Counted from the first letter of the stretch, positions 26,570 to 35,231 are shown. The stretch is 64,000 bases of DNA from Eubacteriales bacterium (GCA_029974035.1 JARKQG010000122.1:14921-78920), one strand, 5' to 3'. Numbers and translations: made by a program. The notes: a model not told the origin generated them from the letters alone.

Positions 26570-27868
26570 CTAGCGGAAGTACCGCTCAAGGCCCGGGGCC
26601 ACGTCGCCCCGGTCGTCAAAGGCGACCTGGATGCCCCGCGCTTCGACGGTGAGGCCGGGGATGCGCTCCGCCTGGCCGATCAGGTTTTCCGAGATCAGAA
26701 AGCCGCCCATGCACAGGGTGTTCTTCAGCCACACGGCGCGGATGCCCAGCGAGGGATCGCCCTCGACGATGGTGTGGATGGCCATGCGCAGCGCGCTGCG
26801 GTCGTCGGGCAGCACCGGCGGAATCTTCATGCTGGCCACCTCGTGGCTGGTGATGCCGTTGGGGTAGGTGTCCTCAAAGCGCATCTTGTCAAAGAGCCTG
26901 CGGGTGGTGATGTCGGCGTTGCCCACGCCGGTGGCGTTGTGGTGGGAGGCGTCGGTCAGATCCAGTGCCACGATGCGCTCGGCAAAGGGGCGCGAGGCCC
27001 CCATCACCGCGGAGCGGCCGGTGACATTGGGGTCCATACTGGCGCCGGAAATGTCCTTGCCGATCTCGCTGAGCACCAAAAGGTCGATCTTTTCAAAGGG
27101 GATGCGGGGGACGAGGGCCTTGGCTTCCTCCAGGAGCAGCGCGTCCTCCTCGTCAAAGTGCTCGCCGGGTACCGCCGTCAGGCTCCAGGTGCCGTGGGAG
27201 GCGTCCTCGAGGATCGCGAGGCCAAAGAGCACCTTGCCGGTGGCCAGCACCGCCTCCGCGATTTCCCAGATGTTGCGGGCCATGTGGGGAAAACCCTGCA
27301 TATGGCAGATGTTGGCGCCGTACTGTTTGCCGCAGCCGATGGCCAGCATTTTGATAAGGCCGCTCTCGTGCCGCCCGCGAAAGTCCGTGTGGGGCTTGAC
27401 GCGCCCCACCGGCACGATCCAGTCGGCCGCGGCGGCGTGGGCGTCGATGCGCACCGGCAGGCCGTGGGGCGTGACGCCCACCTGCACCGTTTCCATCGAG
27501 GAGACGACGGGCACGCCCATCGCCTCCTCGGTGATGCCGTAGCCGGCCAGGAGGTCCCGCTGGCCTTCGGCGGTGGCGCCGCCATGGCTGCCCATGGCGG
27601 GGAAGATAAAGGGTTTTGCGCCGCGGGCCAGCAATTCCCGTGCCACCGAGCGCACAATTTCATCGTGGTTGGAAATGCCGCGGCTGCCCGCCGCGATGGC
27701 CACCACGTCGCCCGGACGCACCCGGTCCGCCGCGCGGCGGCGGGCGATGGTATCCGCCACGGCGTCCGGCACGTCCGTCCGCGTGATTTTGCCCCGCCGG
27801 ATCGCATAGCGCACGCTGGCGAAGACCGGGATTTCCACATCCCGAAGGAGCGTGTCAAAGATGCTCAT
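26570..27868 (-). CDS. LarA-like (lactate racemase domain, DUF2088) protein
   Basis: This 432-aa protein matches the length and layout of nickel-pincer racemases: an N-terminal DUF2088-like domain (GDVVAIAAGSRGISNHDE, GSHGGATAEGQ) and a central His/Lys-rich region (VKPHTDFRGRHESGLIKML) where LarA has cofactor-contacting residues. It may racemise or epimerise a 2-hydroxy acid in the same operon. No larB, larC or larE maturation gene is in the window, so cofactor supply cannot be judged. ATG 27868 follows GGAGGG; an ATG six codons earlier is less likely. Confidence 0.72.
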   Translation of the reverse strand: MSIFDTLLRDVEIPVFASVRYAIRRGKITRTDVPDAVADTIARRRAADRVRPGDVVAIAAGSRGISNHDEIVRSVARELLARGAKPFIFPAMGSHGGATAEGQRDLLAGYGITEEAMGVPVVSSMETVQVGVTPHGLPVRIDAHAAAADWIVPVGRVKPHTDFRGRHESGLIKMLAIGCGKQYGANICHMQGFPHMARNIWEIAEAVLATGKVLFGLAILEDASHGTWSLTAVPGEHFDEEDALLLEEAKALVPRIPFEKIDLLVLSEIGKDISGASMDPNVTGRSAVMGASRPFAERIVALDLTDASHHNATGVGNADITTRRLFDKMRFEDTYPNGITSHEVASMKIPPVLPDDRSALRMAIHTIVEGDPSLGIRAVWLKNTLCMGGFLISENLIGQAERIPGLTVEARGIQVAFDDRGDVAPGLERYFR

Positions 27869-27904
27869 GGATGCCCTCCGGATCATAAAATGGCTGGGTC
27901 GGGC

Positions 27905-28999
27905 TCAGGCCTCGATCAGGTATTCGTCGGCGTTCATGCCGCGCTCCCGGCACACGCGCCGGATCTCCGCGAGGGTGGCCTCGCCGATGGGGATGCCCTC
28001 CCGGAGGGCGCGCGCCATGTGTTCGGCTTCCTTTTCGCCGTGGGTGTAGATGCGCATCTGGCCGTCCTGCCTTTGCGAGGCGCGCAGCGTTTCCAGGTAT
28101 TCGGAGAAGCGCTTCTCCAGCGCGGCCTTGTCGTCGGTCAGCATGCCGTAGTCCACGGCGGTGAACACGTGGCAGCAATCCTCCACGTCGTTTTTCGCGC
28201 GCACGAAGTTGCTGGTCACGCCGCCGGACAGGATGCCCGTCATCAGCTCCACCAGCACGGAAAGCCCGTAGCCCTTGTGCCCGCTCATCTTCTCGCCCGC
28301 GCCGCCCAGCGGCAAAAGCCCGCCCCGGCCCGTGCCCCGGTTTTTCACGAATCCCTGGGCGCTGGTGTTGACGTTGCCGTTTTCGTCCACCGCCCAGCCG
28401 GGGGGAAGGGGCTCGCCGTTCTTGGCGTAGACCTCCATCTTGCCGGCGGTGACTACGCTGGTGGACATGTCCAGGTGGAAGAAGGTGGGGCTGGCCGGCA
28501 TGGTGACGGCGATGGGGTTGGTGCCCAGCAGGGGCTGCCGGCCGAAGGTGGGCACCACCAGCGCCTGGGTGTTGGTCATGGACATGCCCAGAAGGCCCTG
28601 CTTCGCGGCCATCATCGAATAGTAGCCCGCGATGCCGTAGTGGTTGGAATTGCGCACCAGTGCCATGCCGTACCCGGTTTTTTTGGCCTTTTCGATGGCG
28701 GCGGTCATCGCACGGTAGGCGGCAATCTGGCCCATGCCGGCGCCCGCGTCCATCACCACGCTCAGCGGGGTTTCCTTGACCACGGTGAGGGGCGCCTTTA
28801 GTTTAATGCGTCCGATGCTGATGCCGTAGGGGTACAATACCAGCCGCTGCACGCCGTGGGATTCGATGCCCATCAGGTCGCTGGTGAGCAGCACGTCCGC
28901 GATGATCCAGCTCTCCTCGTCGGTATAGCCGAAGCGGCGGAAGACCTCCTCGGTCATCCGGCGCACCGGCTCGTAGCGGTAACGCCTGTGTTCGGTCAT
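27905..28999 (-). CDS. Ldh2/malate-dehydrogenase family NAD(P)-dependent oxidoreductase
   Basis: This 364-aa protein of the Ldh_2 family (YlbC, YiaK, AllD, ComC relatives) oxidises 2-hydroxy acids. Recognisable segments are GIESHGVQRL (about residue 45, catalytic His), RNSNHYGIAGYY, GTNPIAVTMPAS and GAGEKMSGHKGYGL. In this operon it would oxidise a hydroxy or sugar acid delivered by the TRAP transporter. An AAAGGAGG site precedes the ATG; the gap to the DapA-like gene is 27 bases. Confidence 0.9.
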   Translation of the reverse strand: MTEHRRYRYEPVRRMTEEVFRRFGYTDEESWIIADVLLTSDLMGIESHGVQRLVLYPYGISIGRIKLKAPLTVVKETPLSVVMDAGAGMGQIAAYRAMTAAIEKAKKTGYGMALVRNSNHYGIAGYYSMMAAKQGLLGMSMTNTQALVVPTFGRQPLLGTNPIAVTMPASPTFFHLDMSTSVVTAGKMEVYAKNGEPLPPGWAVDENGNVNTSAQGFVKNRGTGRGGLLPLGGAGEKMSGHKGYGLSVLVELMTGILSGGVTSNFVRAKNDVEDCCHVFTAVDYGMLTDDKAALEKRFSEYLETLRASQRQDGQMRIYTHGEKEAEHMARALREGIPIGEATLAEIRRVCRERGMNADEYLIEA

Positions 29000-29026
29000 G
29001 TCGCATTCCTCCTTTGGGAAGGTGGA

Positions 29027-29917
29027 TCAGTTAATGAAGCCGCCCTCGGCCAGCGCCATGCGGATGCGCTCCTTTTCGGGCTCCGAGATGTGGCAGATGG
29101 GGTTTCTCGGGTAGCCGCCGTCGCGGCCCAGCAGCTTCAGCGCGTACTTGATGCGGATGGGGAACTGGGGCCCGCCGATGGCCTGCCACGTCTTGTACAT
29201 CCGGTTTTGCAGCACGAGGGCGCGGGTATTGTCGCCCGATCGGACGGCCTGCCACATGTCCACGCAGATTTCCGGGAACACGGTGAGGATGGCGGAGATC
29301 GCGCCGTCGGCGCCCAGCTCGTAGGTGGAGTACAGCATGTCGTCGGTGGCGCTGAAGATAAGGCCCTCCCGGCCGCACTCCATCTTCATGGCGTAGAAGG
29401 CCGCGATGCCGCCGCAGCTCTGCTTGATGCCCACCACGCCCGGGATCTCCGCCAGCATCCGCTTGAAGAGGGCGGGGGTGATGGTGTTCTGCGGCACCAC
29501 GTTGTAGATCACAATGGGCAGATCCACCGCGTTTGCGATGGTGCGGTAGTAGTTCAGGTTGCCCTCGTCGTCGGGCACCAGCACATTATAGGAAACGGGG
29601 GTCACCATCAGCGCGTCGGCGCCCGCCGCCCGCGCCCTTTGGGCCGCGGAAACCGCCGCCAGGCCGCTGTTGCGGATGACGCCGGCCACCACCGCCACGC
29701 CGGGCGCGTGCTTTTTCACCAGTTCCACCGCGCGGCCCAGCTCGTCGTCGGTCAGCGCGGCGCCCTCGCCGGTGCTGCCGCCGGGGCTGATGCCGTCCAC
29801 GCCCGCCCTCGCGAGCAGTTTGATCTCCCGGATCAGAAGCGCCTCGTCCATCTGGTCATCCTGGGTAAACGGCGTGATCAGCGGCGCGATGATGCCGCCG
29901 AGCGTACACTTCGCCAT
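29027..29917 (-). CDS. DapA-family aldolase/lyase (not a true dihydrodipicolinate synthase)
   Basis: This 296-aa class I lyase of the DHDPS/NAL superfamily has GGSTGEGAALT (substrate loop), the Tyr in VIYNVVPQ and the Schiff-base Lys in GIKQSCGG (about residue 163). The Arg that follows the YNxP motif in authentic DapA is missing (YNVVPQNT), so a role in lysine synthesis is unlikely; a keto-sugar-acid or 2-oxo-acid aldolase fits the context. It is the first gene of the minus-strand sugar-acid operon, with AGGAGG before the ATG. Confidence 0.87.
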   Translation of the reverse strand: MAKCTLGGIIAPLITPFTQDDQMDEALLIREIKLLARAGVDGISPGGSTGEGAALTDDELGRAVELVKKHAPGVAVVAGVIRNSGLAAVSAAQRARAAGADALMVTPVSYNVLVPDDEGNLNYYRTIANAVDLPIVIYNVVPQNTITPALFKRMLAEIPGVVGIKQSCGGIAAFYAMKMECGREGLIFSATDDMLYSTYELGADGAISAILTVFPEICVDMWQAVRSGDNTRALVLQNRMYKTWQAIGGPQFPIRIKYALKLLGRDGGYPRNPICHISEPEKERIRMALAEGGFIN

Positions 29918-29966
29918 AATGAATCCCTCCTGAATTGATCGGACATGGCCGGAAACGATTGTAGGG

Positions 29967-29983
29967 CGTCAGACAATTTATAT
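29967..29983 (-). promoter_or_regulatory. operator-like site 1 at the start of the minus-strand sugar-acid operon
   Basis: CGTCAGACAATT (29967-29978) is identical to bases 30169-30180 on the other side of the divergent region and close to a site in front of the GntR-family gene. It lies just downstream of the -10 element, where a repressor would block the promoter. Confidence 0.6.
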
Positions 29984-30010
29984 GATATGCCAATCCTTCG
30001 GCCTTGTCAA
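29982..30010 (-). promoter_or_regulatory. promoter of the minus-strand sugar-acid operon
   Basis: On the minus strand, -35 TTGACA (30005-30010) and -10 TATCAT (29982-29987) have 17 bases between them. It reads into the DapA-like, Ldh2, LarA-like and FAH genes. Confidence 0.75.
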
Positions 30011-30131
30011 TAGCGCGCCGATCAACATTTTATATTCAATCAGGGGGCGAAAAGCATAAATATATACGTATGAATTGCAGCGATAAGCGGACAATGCGCG
30101 TTTTAAGACGTTGATAAATTGTTTATTTCGG

Positions 30132-30160
30132 TTGACAGGCGGAATTGAGTATGATATATT
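30132..30160 (+). promoter_or_regulatory. promoter of the plus-strand lyase/TRAP operon
   Basis: -35 TTGACA (30132-30137), 17 bases, -10 TATATT (30155-30160). It reads into the second DapA-like gene and dctPQM. Confidence 0.8.
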
Positions 30161-30164
30161 CACT

Positions 30165-30182
30165 ATGACGTCAGACAATTAT
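30165..30182 (+). promoter_or_regulatory. operator-like site 2 over the start of the lyase/TRAP operon
   Basis: ATGACGTCAGACAATTAT covers the predicted transcription start (about 30167). It shares the 12-base core CGTCAGACAATT with site 1. The longer form TATGACGTCAGAC is nearly matched by TATGACATCAGAC in front of the GntR-family gene. Confidence 0.65.
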
Positions 30183-30201
30183 GCTTGGGAGGCTGAATTC
30201 C

Positions 30202-31119
30202 ATGACGAAAAAGGAAAAATTCGGACGCATCCTTTTGCCGCTGGTGACGCCCTACAAGGCGAACGAGGAAGTGGACTACGACCGCTACGCGGAGCTGATT
30301 GAGTACCTGATCGAAAAGGACCTTTGCGACACCTTCATCGTGACCGGCACCACCGGCGAGGCATCGCTTCTGACGTTTGAGGAGCGCGCGAAGCTGTATG
30401 AAACGGCGGTCAGGGCGGTGGCCGGCCGAAAGCCCGTCATCGCGGGCACGGGCTGCGCCTCCACCAAGGAGACCATCGCGCTGACAAAGCGCGCGGCGGA
30501 CGCGGGCATCGACACGATGCTGATCGTGGTGCCCTTCTACAATAAGCCCACCCAGGAGGGCATCTTCAACCACTACAAGGCTGTGGCCGAGTCCACGGAC
30601 GCGGACATCATCCTGTACAACATTCCCATCTTCGTGGGCGTCAACCTGGAGCCGGAAACGGTGGGGCGGCTGGCCCCGATCCGGAATATCATCGGCATCA
30701 AGGACGAGGCCGGCGTCAATCCCACCCAGGTCACCGACTACTGTCTGGCCGCCCAGGCGGCCGATCCGGACTTTTTGATCTACAACGGCGACGACGTGAT
30801 GCTGCTGCCCACCATCGTGCAGGGCGCCATCGGCATCGTCAGCGGCGGCGCCCACGTGTTCGGCCACGAGATCCGCGCGATCTTTGACGCCTTCGCCGCC
30901 GGCGAAAACGAAAGGGCCCGGGATCTGTTCATCCCGCTGTACAGGTTTTGCAAGGCCTGCGGCCAGAACGGCCGCCTGCTGCCCAACTCCATCATGCGTC
31001 CCGCGATCGAGCTGGTCACCGGCGTCAAGGTGGGCCCGGCCCGCGGGCCGCTGGCTCCGATCACCCCCGAGGAGACGGAGGTGCTCAAGGCGGTGCTCAA
31101 GGATATCGGCAAGCTGTAA
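30202..31119 (+). CDS. second DapA-family aldolase/lyase
   Basis: This 305-aa class I lyase has VTGTTGEASLLT (substrate loop), the Tyr in ILYNIPIF and the Schiff-base Lys in GIKDEAGVN. Like its divergent neighbour it lacks the Arg of true DapA (YNIPIFVG instead of YNxPxRTG), so it most likely cleaves or forms a 2-oxo sugar acid. ATG 30202 follows GGGAGG by nine bases; an in-frame ATG seven codons upstream lies almost on the transcription start and is unlikely. It is the first gene of the TRAP operon. Confidence 0.87.
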   Translation: MTKKEKFGRILLPLVTPYKANEEVDYDRYAELIEYLIEKDLCDTFIVTGTTGEASLLTFEERAKLYETAVRAVAGRKPVIAGTGCASTKETIALTKRAADAGIDTMLIVVPFYNKPTQEGIFNHYKAVAESTDADIILYNIPIFVGVNLEPETVGRLAPIRNIIGIKDEAGVNPTQVTDYCLAAQAADPDFLIYNGDDVMLLPTIVQGAIGIVSGGAHVFGHEIRAIFDAFAAGENERARDLFIPLYRFCKACGQNGRLLPNSIMRPAIELVTGVKVGPARGPLAPITPEETEVLKAVLKDIGKL

Positions 31120-31192
31120 TCTGCCATCATGCCGCAGGTTTTCTGCGCGCAGTGCGCGCTGGGAGAGTTGACAGTCAAAAGGAGGTACCCCC

Positions 31193-32248
31193 ATGAAGCG
31201 AATTGCGTCCATCGCCCTGGCCATCGTCCTCGCGCTCGCGCTCACGTTCGGCGCGTCGGCGCAGGAAGTCGTCAAGATTGCCTTCACGGATGCCCCGACG
31301 CTTTCCATCGGCGACATGACCATCTACCATCCCTCGTACGCCGCGATGCTGGCCTTTAAGGGCAGCTTCGAGAAGTACACCGCCGGGCGCTACGCCGTGG
31401 AGCTGTACCCCTTCGGCACGCTGGGCGACGCGGCGTCCAACCTGGAGCAGATGCTCACCGGCACCCTCGAGGGCGCGACGCCCGCCGACGGCGCGCTGGC
31501 GCCCTTCTACGGCAACATTCAGGTGTTCTCCATCCCGTACCTGTTTGACAGCGCGCTGACCGCCTACGACGTGCTGGACGGCGCCTTCGGTCAGAAGCTC
31601 TTTGACGACATGGCCGAGGTTTCCGGCCTGCGCGTCATCGGCTCCTACGACAACGGCGGCTACCGCAACTTCTCCAACAGCGTGCGCACGGTCAAGACCG
31701 CCGCGGACATGGCAGGCCTCAAGATCCGCACGATGGACATCCCCGTGCACATGGAAATTGTCAAGGCGCTGGGCGCCACGCCCACGCCGGTGGCGTTTCT
31801 GGAGCTGTACAGCGCGCTGCAGACCAAGGTGGTGGACGGCCAGGAGAATTCGGCCATCACGATGTTGGGCGCGTCGCTGGACGAAGTGCAAAAGTACGTG
31901 ACGCTGGACGGCCACCTGCTGGGCATGGCGTTCCTCACGGTCAGCGAGGCATGGTACCAGGGCCTCAGCGACGAGGATAAGGAAGCCTGCCTGAAGGCCG
32001 GGCGCGAGGCCTCCATCGCGGCGCGGGGCACCGTGCGCTTTGCCGAATCCACCGCCATCGCCAAGCTGGTCGAGGAGGGTGTGGAAGTCTACACCCCCAC
32101 CGCCGAGGAGCTTGAAACCTTCAAGATCGCGCAGGAGCCCGCCATCGCCTGGCTGAAGGCCAATATCGACGCCGGCCTGGTGGACGAGCTGCTGGAACTG
32201 GTCGCCTCCGGCAGCGTCGGCACCGGCGTGCCGCCCGCCGCCAAGTAA
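31193..32248 (+). CDS. dctP: TRAP transporter solute-binding protein, DctP family
   Basis: This 351-aa exported binding protein has a signal peptide in residues 1-23 ending ASA|QEV, with no lipobox. The mature part shows the DctP fold pattern (FEKYTAGRYAVELYPFGTLGDAASNLEQM, then the conserved region around RNFSNSVRTVKTAADMAGLKIRTMD). TRAP systems use ion gradients to import carboxylates and sugar acids. It is followed by a hairpin and the two membrane subunits. AAAGGAGG precedes the ATG. Confidence 0.92.
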   Translation: MKRIASIALAIVLALALTFGASAQEVVKIAFTDAPTLSIGDMTIYHPSYAAMLAFKGSFEKYTAGRYAVELYPFGTLGDAASNLEQMLTGTLEGATPADGALAPFYGNIQVFSIPYLFDSALTAYDVLDGAFGQKLFDDMAEVSGLRVIGSYDNGGYRNFSNSVRTVKTAADMAGLKIRTMDIPVHMEIVKALGATPTPVAFLELYSALQTKVVDGQENSAITMLGASLDEVQKYVTLDGHLLGMAFLTVSEAWYQGLSDEDKEACLKAGREASIAARGTVRFAESTAIAKLVEEGVEVYTPTAEELETFKIAQEPAIAWLKANIDAGLVDELLELVASGSVGTGVPPAAK

Positions 32249-32254
32249 CCGCAG

Positions 32255-32295
32255 GGCGGGACGTTCCCCGCACAGGCCGCGGGGAACGTCCCGCC
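32255..32295 (+). other. intercistronic hairpin between dctP and dctQ
   Basis: A perfect 17-bp inverted repeat (arms 32255-32271 and 32279-32295, 7-base loop) has no proper U-tract. It probably stabilises or partly terminates the dctP message, so that binding protein exceeds permease. Confidence 0.75.
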
Positions 32296-32329
32296 TTCCA
32301 TGCGGCGAATCGAGTAGGAGGGATACGCG

Positions 32330-32836
32330 TTGAATTCCATCGCCAAGGGCTATCTCAAGCTGATGGGCGCGCTGGACCGCGTCGTCAAATGGTTTTCCAT
32401 CCTCATGGCGTTTGCGATGGCCGCGGTCGTCGTGCTTCAGGTGGCCTCCCGGATGATGCCCTGGTTTCCCACCCCGCCCTGGACGGAGGAACTGGCCCGC
32501 TACCTGATGCTGTACATGGCTTTTGTCGCCGCCAGCGCAGGCATCAAGCGCTGGAACAACATCGGCGTGGATTTTTTTCTCAACCGCATGCCGCCCCGCG
32601 TGAAGCACTTTGTGGAAGTGGCCATTGAGGTGCTGGTGCTGGTGTTTTTGGTGTACCTGACCTACCTGAGCGCCACGGTGTTCCCCAAGGTCAGCATGCG
32701 GCAGAAGAGCGCTACCATGGGGTTTCCGATGTTTGTGCCGCAGTTTGCCATCATTTTGGGCAGCGCGCTGATGAGCCTGCAGATGATCGGCGTCATCCTG
32801 CGCAGATTTCTGAAGGAGGGGACGCAGGATGTTTGA
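32330..32836 (+). CDS. dctQ: TRAP transporter small permease, DctQ family
   Basis: This 168-aa protein has four hydrophobic helices (roughly residues 18-40, 55-75, 95-115 and 135-155) and the short, weakly conserved DctQ layout. It forms the membrane complex with DctM. The start is a TTG with AGGAGGG upstream. The stop overlaps the dctM start by eight bases. Confidence 0.88.
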   Translation: MNSIAKGYLKLMGALDRVVKWFSILMAFAMAAVVVLQVASRMMPWFPTPPWTEELARYLMLYMAFVAASAGIKRWNNIGVDFFLNRMPPRVKHFVEVAIEVLVLVFLVYLTYLSATVFPKVSMRQKSATMGFPMFVPQFAIILGSALMSLQMIGVILRRFLKEGTQDV

Positions 32837-34118
32837 GTTTCTGATCGCCACCGCCCTTTTGATCTTTCTGATCCTGGTGGGCATGCCCATCGCCTTTTCG
32901 ATCGGCGGCACCACGCTGCTCTATATCCTGATGACAAACCCCATCAACGTGGCCGCGATCCCGCTCAGGATGTTCTCCGGCGTCAACTCGTTCACGCTGA
33001 TGGCGCTGCCGCTTTTCATGCTGGCGGCGGAGATCATGATCGCCTCCAAGATTTCCACAAAGCTGTTTGACTTCGTGCGGCTGGGCGTGGGCAAGTACCG
33101 GGGCGGCCTGGCCTACGTAAACATCCTGGCCAGCACCATCATGGGCAGCCTGTCCGGCGCGGCGCTTTCCGACATCGCGGGCATGGGCCAGGTGGAGATC
33201 GAGGCCATGAAGGAGGACGGCTATGAATCGTCCTTCGCCTGCGCGGTCACCGCGGGGTCGTCCATCCAGAGCCCGCTGATCCCGCCCAGCAACATCGCCA
33301 TCCTCTACGCCGGCGTCATGTCCCTGTCGGTGGGCGCGGTGCTGTACGCGGGCTTTGTGCCCGGCATCCTGATCGCGCTGGCGCAGATGACCTACATCAA
33401 GCTCAACGCCAAGAAGCTCAACCTGCCCAAGCACGAGAAGATCTACACCAAGGCGGAGCGGCGCGACTACATCACCAACGGCCTCATCGCCATGATCATG
33501 CCGGTCATCATCCTGCTGAGCATCACCCTGGGGCTGAGCACACCCACCGAGGCGGCGGGGCTGGCGGTGCTTTACGCGCTGGTCATCGGCCTGGTGGTGT
33601 TCCGCAACATCGACTTCGCGAAGCTGACCCGCGCGCTTTGGACCACCGCGCAGAACGCGGGAAACCTGTTTCTGATCATCGCGCTGTCCTCGGTATTCGC
33701 CTGGGCCATCGGCATCGAAAAGATTCCCGACCACCTGTCGGCCATGCTGATGAACGTCACCGACAACCCCTACGTGCTGCTTCTGATCGTCAACTTCATC
33801 CTCATCATCGTGGGCATGTGGATGGAAACGGGCGCGGCCATCATGCTCTTTGCGCCGATCCTGGCGCCCATCGCCTACAAGATGGGCATCGAACCGGTGC
33901 ACTTCGCCGTGGTCATGCTGGTCAACCTGACCGTGGGGCTCATCACCCCGCCGGTGGGCGTGGTGCTCTACGCCACCGCCGCCGTGGGCAAGGAGAAGTT
34001 TGAAAACGTGGTGAAGGCCACCATGCCCTTTATCGTCATCGGCTTTGTGGTGGTGGCCGTCGTCACCTTTATTCCGGAACTGGTGCTGTTCATACCGCGG
34101 CTGCTGGGCTTTGTCTGA
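32829..34118 (+). CDS. dctM: TRAP transporter large permease, DctM family
   Basis: This 429-aa protein with about twelve to thirteen helices carries DctM signatures: GMPIAFSIGG, MGSLSGAALSDIAGMG (about residue 115), SSIQSPLIPPSNIAILYAG and LTVGLITPPVGVVLY. It is the transport channel that couples substrate and ion flow. It is the last gene of the operon and is followed by a terminator. Confidence 0.93.
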   Translation: MFEFLIATALLIFLILVGMPIAFSIGGTTLLYILMTNPINVAAIPLRMFSGVNSFTLMALPLFMLAAEIMIASKISTKLFDFVRLGVGKYRGGLAYVNILASTIMGSLSGAALSDIAGMGQVEIEAMKEDGYESSFACAVTAGSSIQSPLIPPSNIAILYAGVMSLSVGAVLYAGFVPGILIALAQMTYIKLNAKKLNLPKHEKIYTKAERRDYITNGLIAMIMPVIILLSITLGLSTPTEAAGLAVLYALVIGLVVFRNIDFAKLTRALWTTAQNAGNLFLIIALSSVFAWAIGIEKIPDHLSAMLMNVTDNPYVLLLIVNFILIIVGMWMETGAAIMLFAPILAPIAYKMGIEPVHFAVVMLVNLTVGLITPPVGVVLYATAAVGKEKFENVVKATMPFIVIGFVVVAVVTFIPELVLFIPRLLGFV

Positions 34119-34134
34119 CGGCGCGGGCGATCCG

Positions 34135-34179
34135 AAAAAAATGGCCGGGCGCTTCCGATGTTCGGAAGCGCCCGGCTTT
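34135..34179. terminator. bidirectional intrinsic terminator between dctM and the GntR gene
   Basis: A 15-bp stem (34144-34158 with 34162-34176, loop TGT) is preceded by seven A residues (34135-34141) and followed by TTT. The A-run makes a good U-tract for the minus-strand gntR message; the plus-strand tract is short. Confidence 0.85.
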
Positions 34180-34347
34180 GCCGCGGGACGGCCTGGTAGT
34201 CCACGAAGCCTGAGAACCGATGATAGGGCGCAGAGATTTTTCTGCCCGGCACGGAGCCGGAGCGCAGGCGCAGGAGCGCTGCGTCAAGCGGAGAGCGCCC
34301 CAGCCTGTCAGGGAAAGATCCAGCCATGGCGCGGAAATCAGGTTTCG

Positions 34348-35055
34348 CTAGTCCCGCTTCATGGTGAGCTCGGCCATGTCGTTGCTGGCGGTGCGCAGGT
34401 GGTCGCGCATGGTGCGGGCGGCCGCCCGGACGTCGTGGGCGCGCAGCTGCCGGAGGATCTCCTGGTGGGGCCCGTAGGTGTTTTTGTGCAGCGAAGGCAG
34501 CCGCATGATGGCGTAGCGAAAGACCATCATCTGCTTTTGGATGTAGTCGTTGATCTCGATCATGAAGCGGTTGTGGGTTTCCGCAAAGAGCACATGGTGA
34601 AATTCCTGATCCAGCTCGGCCAGGCGGCGGAAGTTTTCGGCGTTGCCCATCAGGGAGGCGAATTCCTCGATGTTGCGCGCGAGGACGGCCAGCGCGCGGT
34701 CGCTGATGGTGGCCGCGATGGACTCGACGGCGTGGACCTCGAGGCACGCGCGCACGTCCACCAGGTCCATGTAGCGCACCTTCTGCTCGTCAAACCAGCG
34801 CATGCCCATATCGCCGTCGCCGGCGACGAGGGGGCTGGAGACGAAGGCGCCGCGCCCGGGCTTGATGGTGACGTAGCCGCGCGCCTGCAAAACCCGGTAG
34901 GCCTCGCGCAGCGACGAGCGGGCCACGCCCAACCGGTTGCAAAGCTCGTACTCGGTGGGGAGCTTGCTGTCAAAGCCCAGCCCCTCCGTGCGGATCAAAT
35001 CGAGGATGCGCTCGACGATCTGGTTTACCACCGACGCGTGCTTGATTGGTTCCAT
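34348..35055 (-). CDS. GntR-family transcriptional regulator, FadR subfamily (FCD domain)
   Basis: This 235-aa repressor has an N-terminal winged helix (residues ~5-75: SKLPTEYELCNRLGVARSSLREAYRVLQARGYV) and an all-helical FCD ligand domain with metal-binding-type His/Asp residues (LDQEFHHVLF and later His). FCD regulators sense sugar acids, hydroxy acids and similar ligands. Its position after the TRAP operon, and a copy of the shared operator in its own promoter, suggest it represses both sugar-acid operons and itself. The 170 bases between its stop and the terminator hold nothing I recognise. Confidence 0.9.
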   Translation of the reverse strand: MEPIKHASVVNQIVERILDLIRTEGLGFDSKLPTEYELCNRLGVARSSLREAYRVLQARGYVTIKPGRGAFVSSPLVAGDGDMGMRWFDEQKVRYMDLVDVRACLEVHAVESIAATISDRALAVLARNIEEFASLMGNAENFRRLAELDQEFHHVLFAETHNRFMIEINDYIQKQMMVFRYAIMRLPSLHKNTYGPHQEILRQLRAHDVRAAARTMRDHLRTASNDMAELTMKRD

Positions 35056-35081
35056 CGCTCATCCTCTGCTTCCCGACGGTC

Positions 35082-35113
35082 ATTTGGTCTGATGTCATAC
35101 TTATAAAATTATA
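35082..35113 (-). promoter_or_regulatory. promoter and operator-like site 3 of the GntR gene
   Basis: On the minus strand, -10 TATAAT (35108-35113) has a weak -35 (TTGCAC, 16 bases upstream). Just downstream is GTATGACATCAGACCAAATG (35081-35100), which matches operator-like site 2 in most positions. This fits autorepression. Confidence 0.6.
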
Positions 35114-35231
35114 CCATACCCGAAAAAACGTGCAAAGGAAAGGATGTTAATTTTCTTCCCTGTCAGACCGCACGCCCGGTTGCCGGGTGCCGGGGAAGTG
35201 GGAACGCGCAAACGGACGCCCGGCCGCCGCG

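Noticed and set aside
29027..31119. The two DapA-family genes as lysine biosynthesis genes
   Set aside because: Both lack the substrate-carboxylate Arg of true dihydrodipicolinate synthase and sit in catabolic operons with a TRAP importer and a GntR regulator.
34180..34347. Possible small gene between the dctM terminator and the GntR gene
   Set aside because: No frame with a start and ribosome site stands out; short frames there are extensions of shadows.
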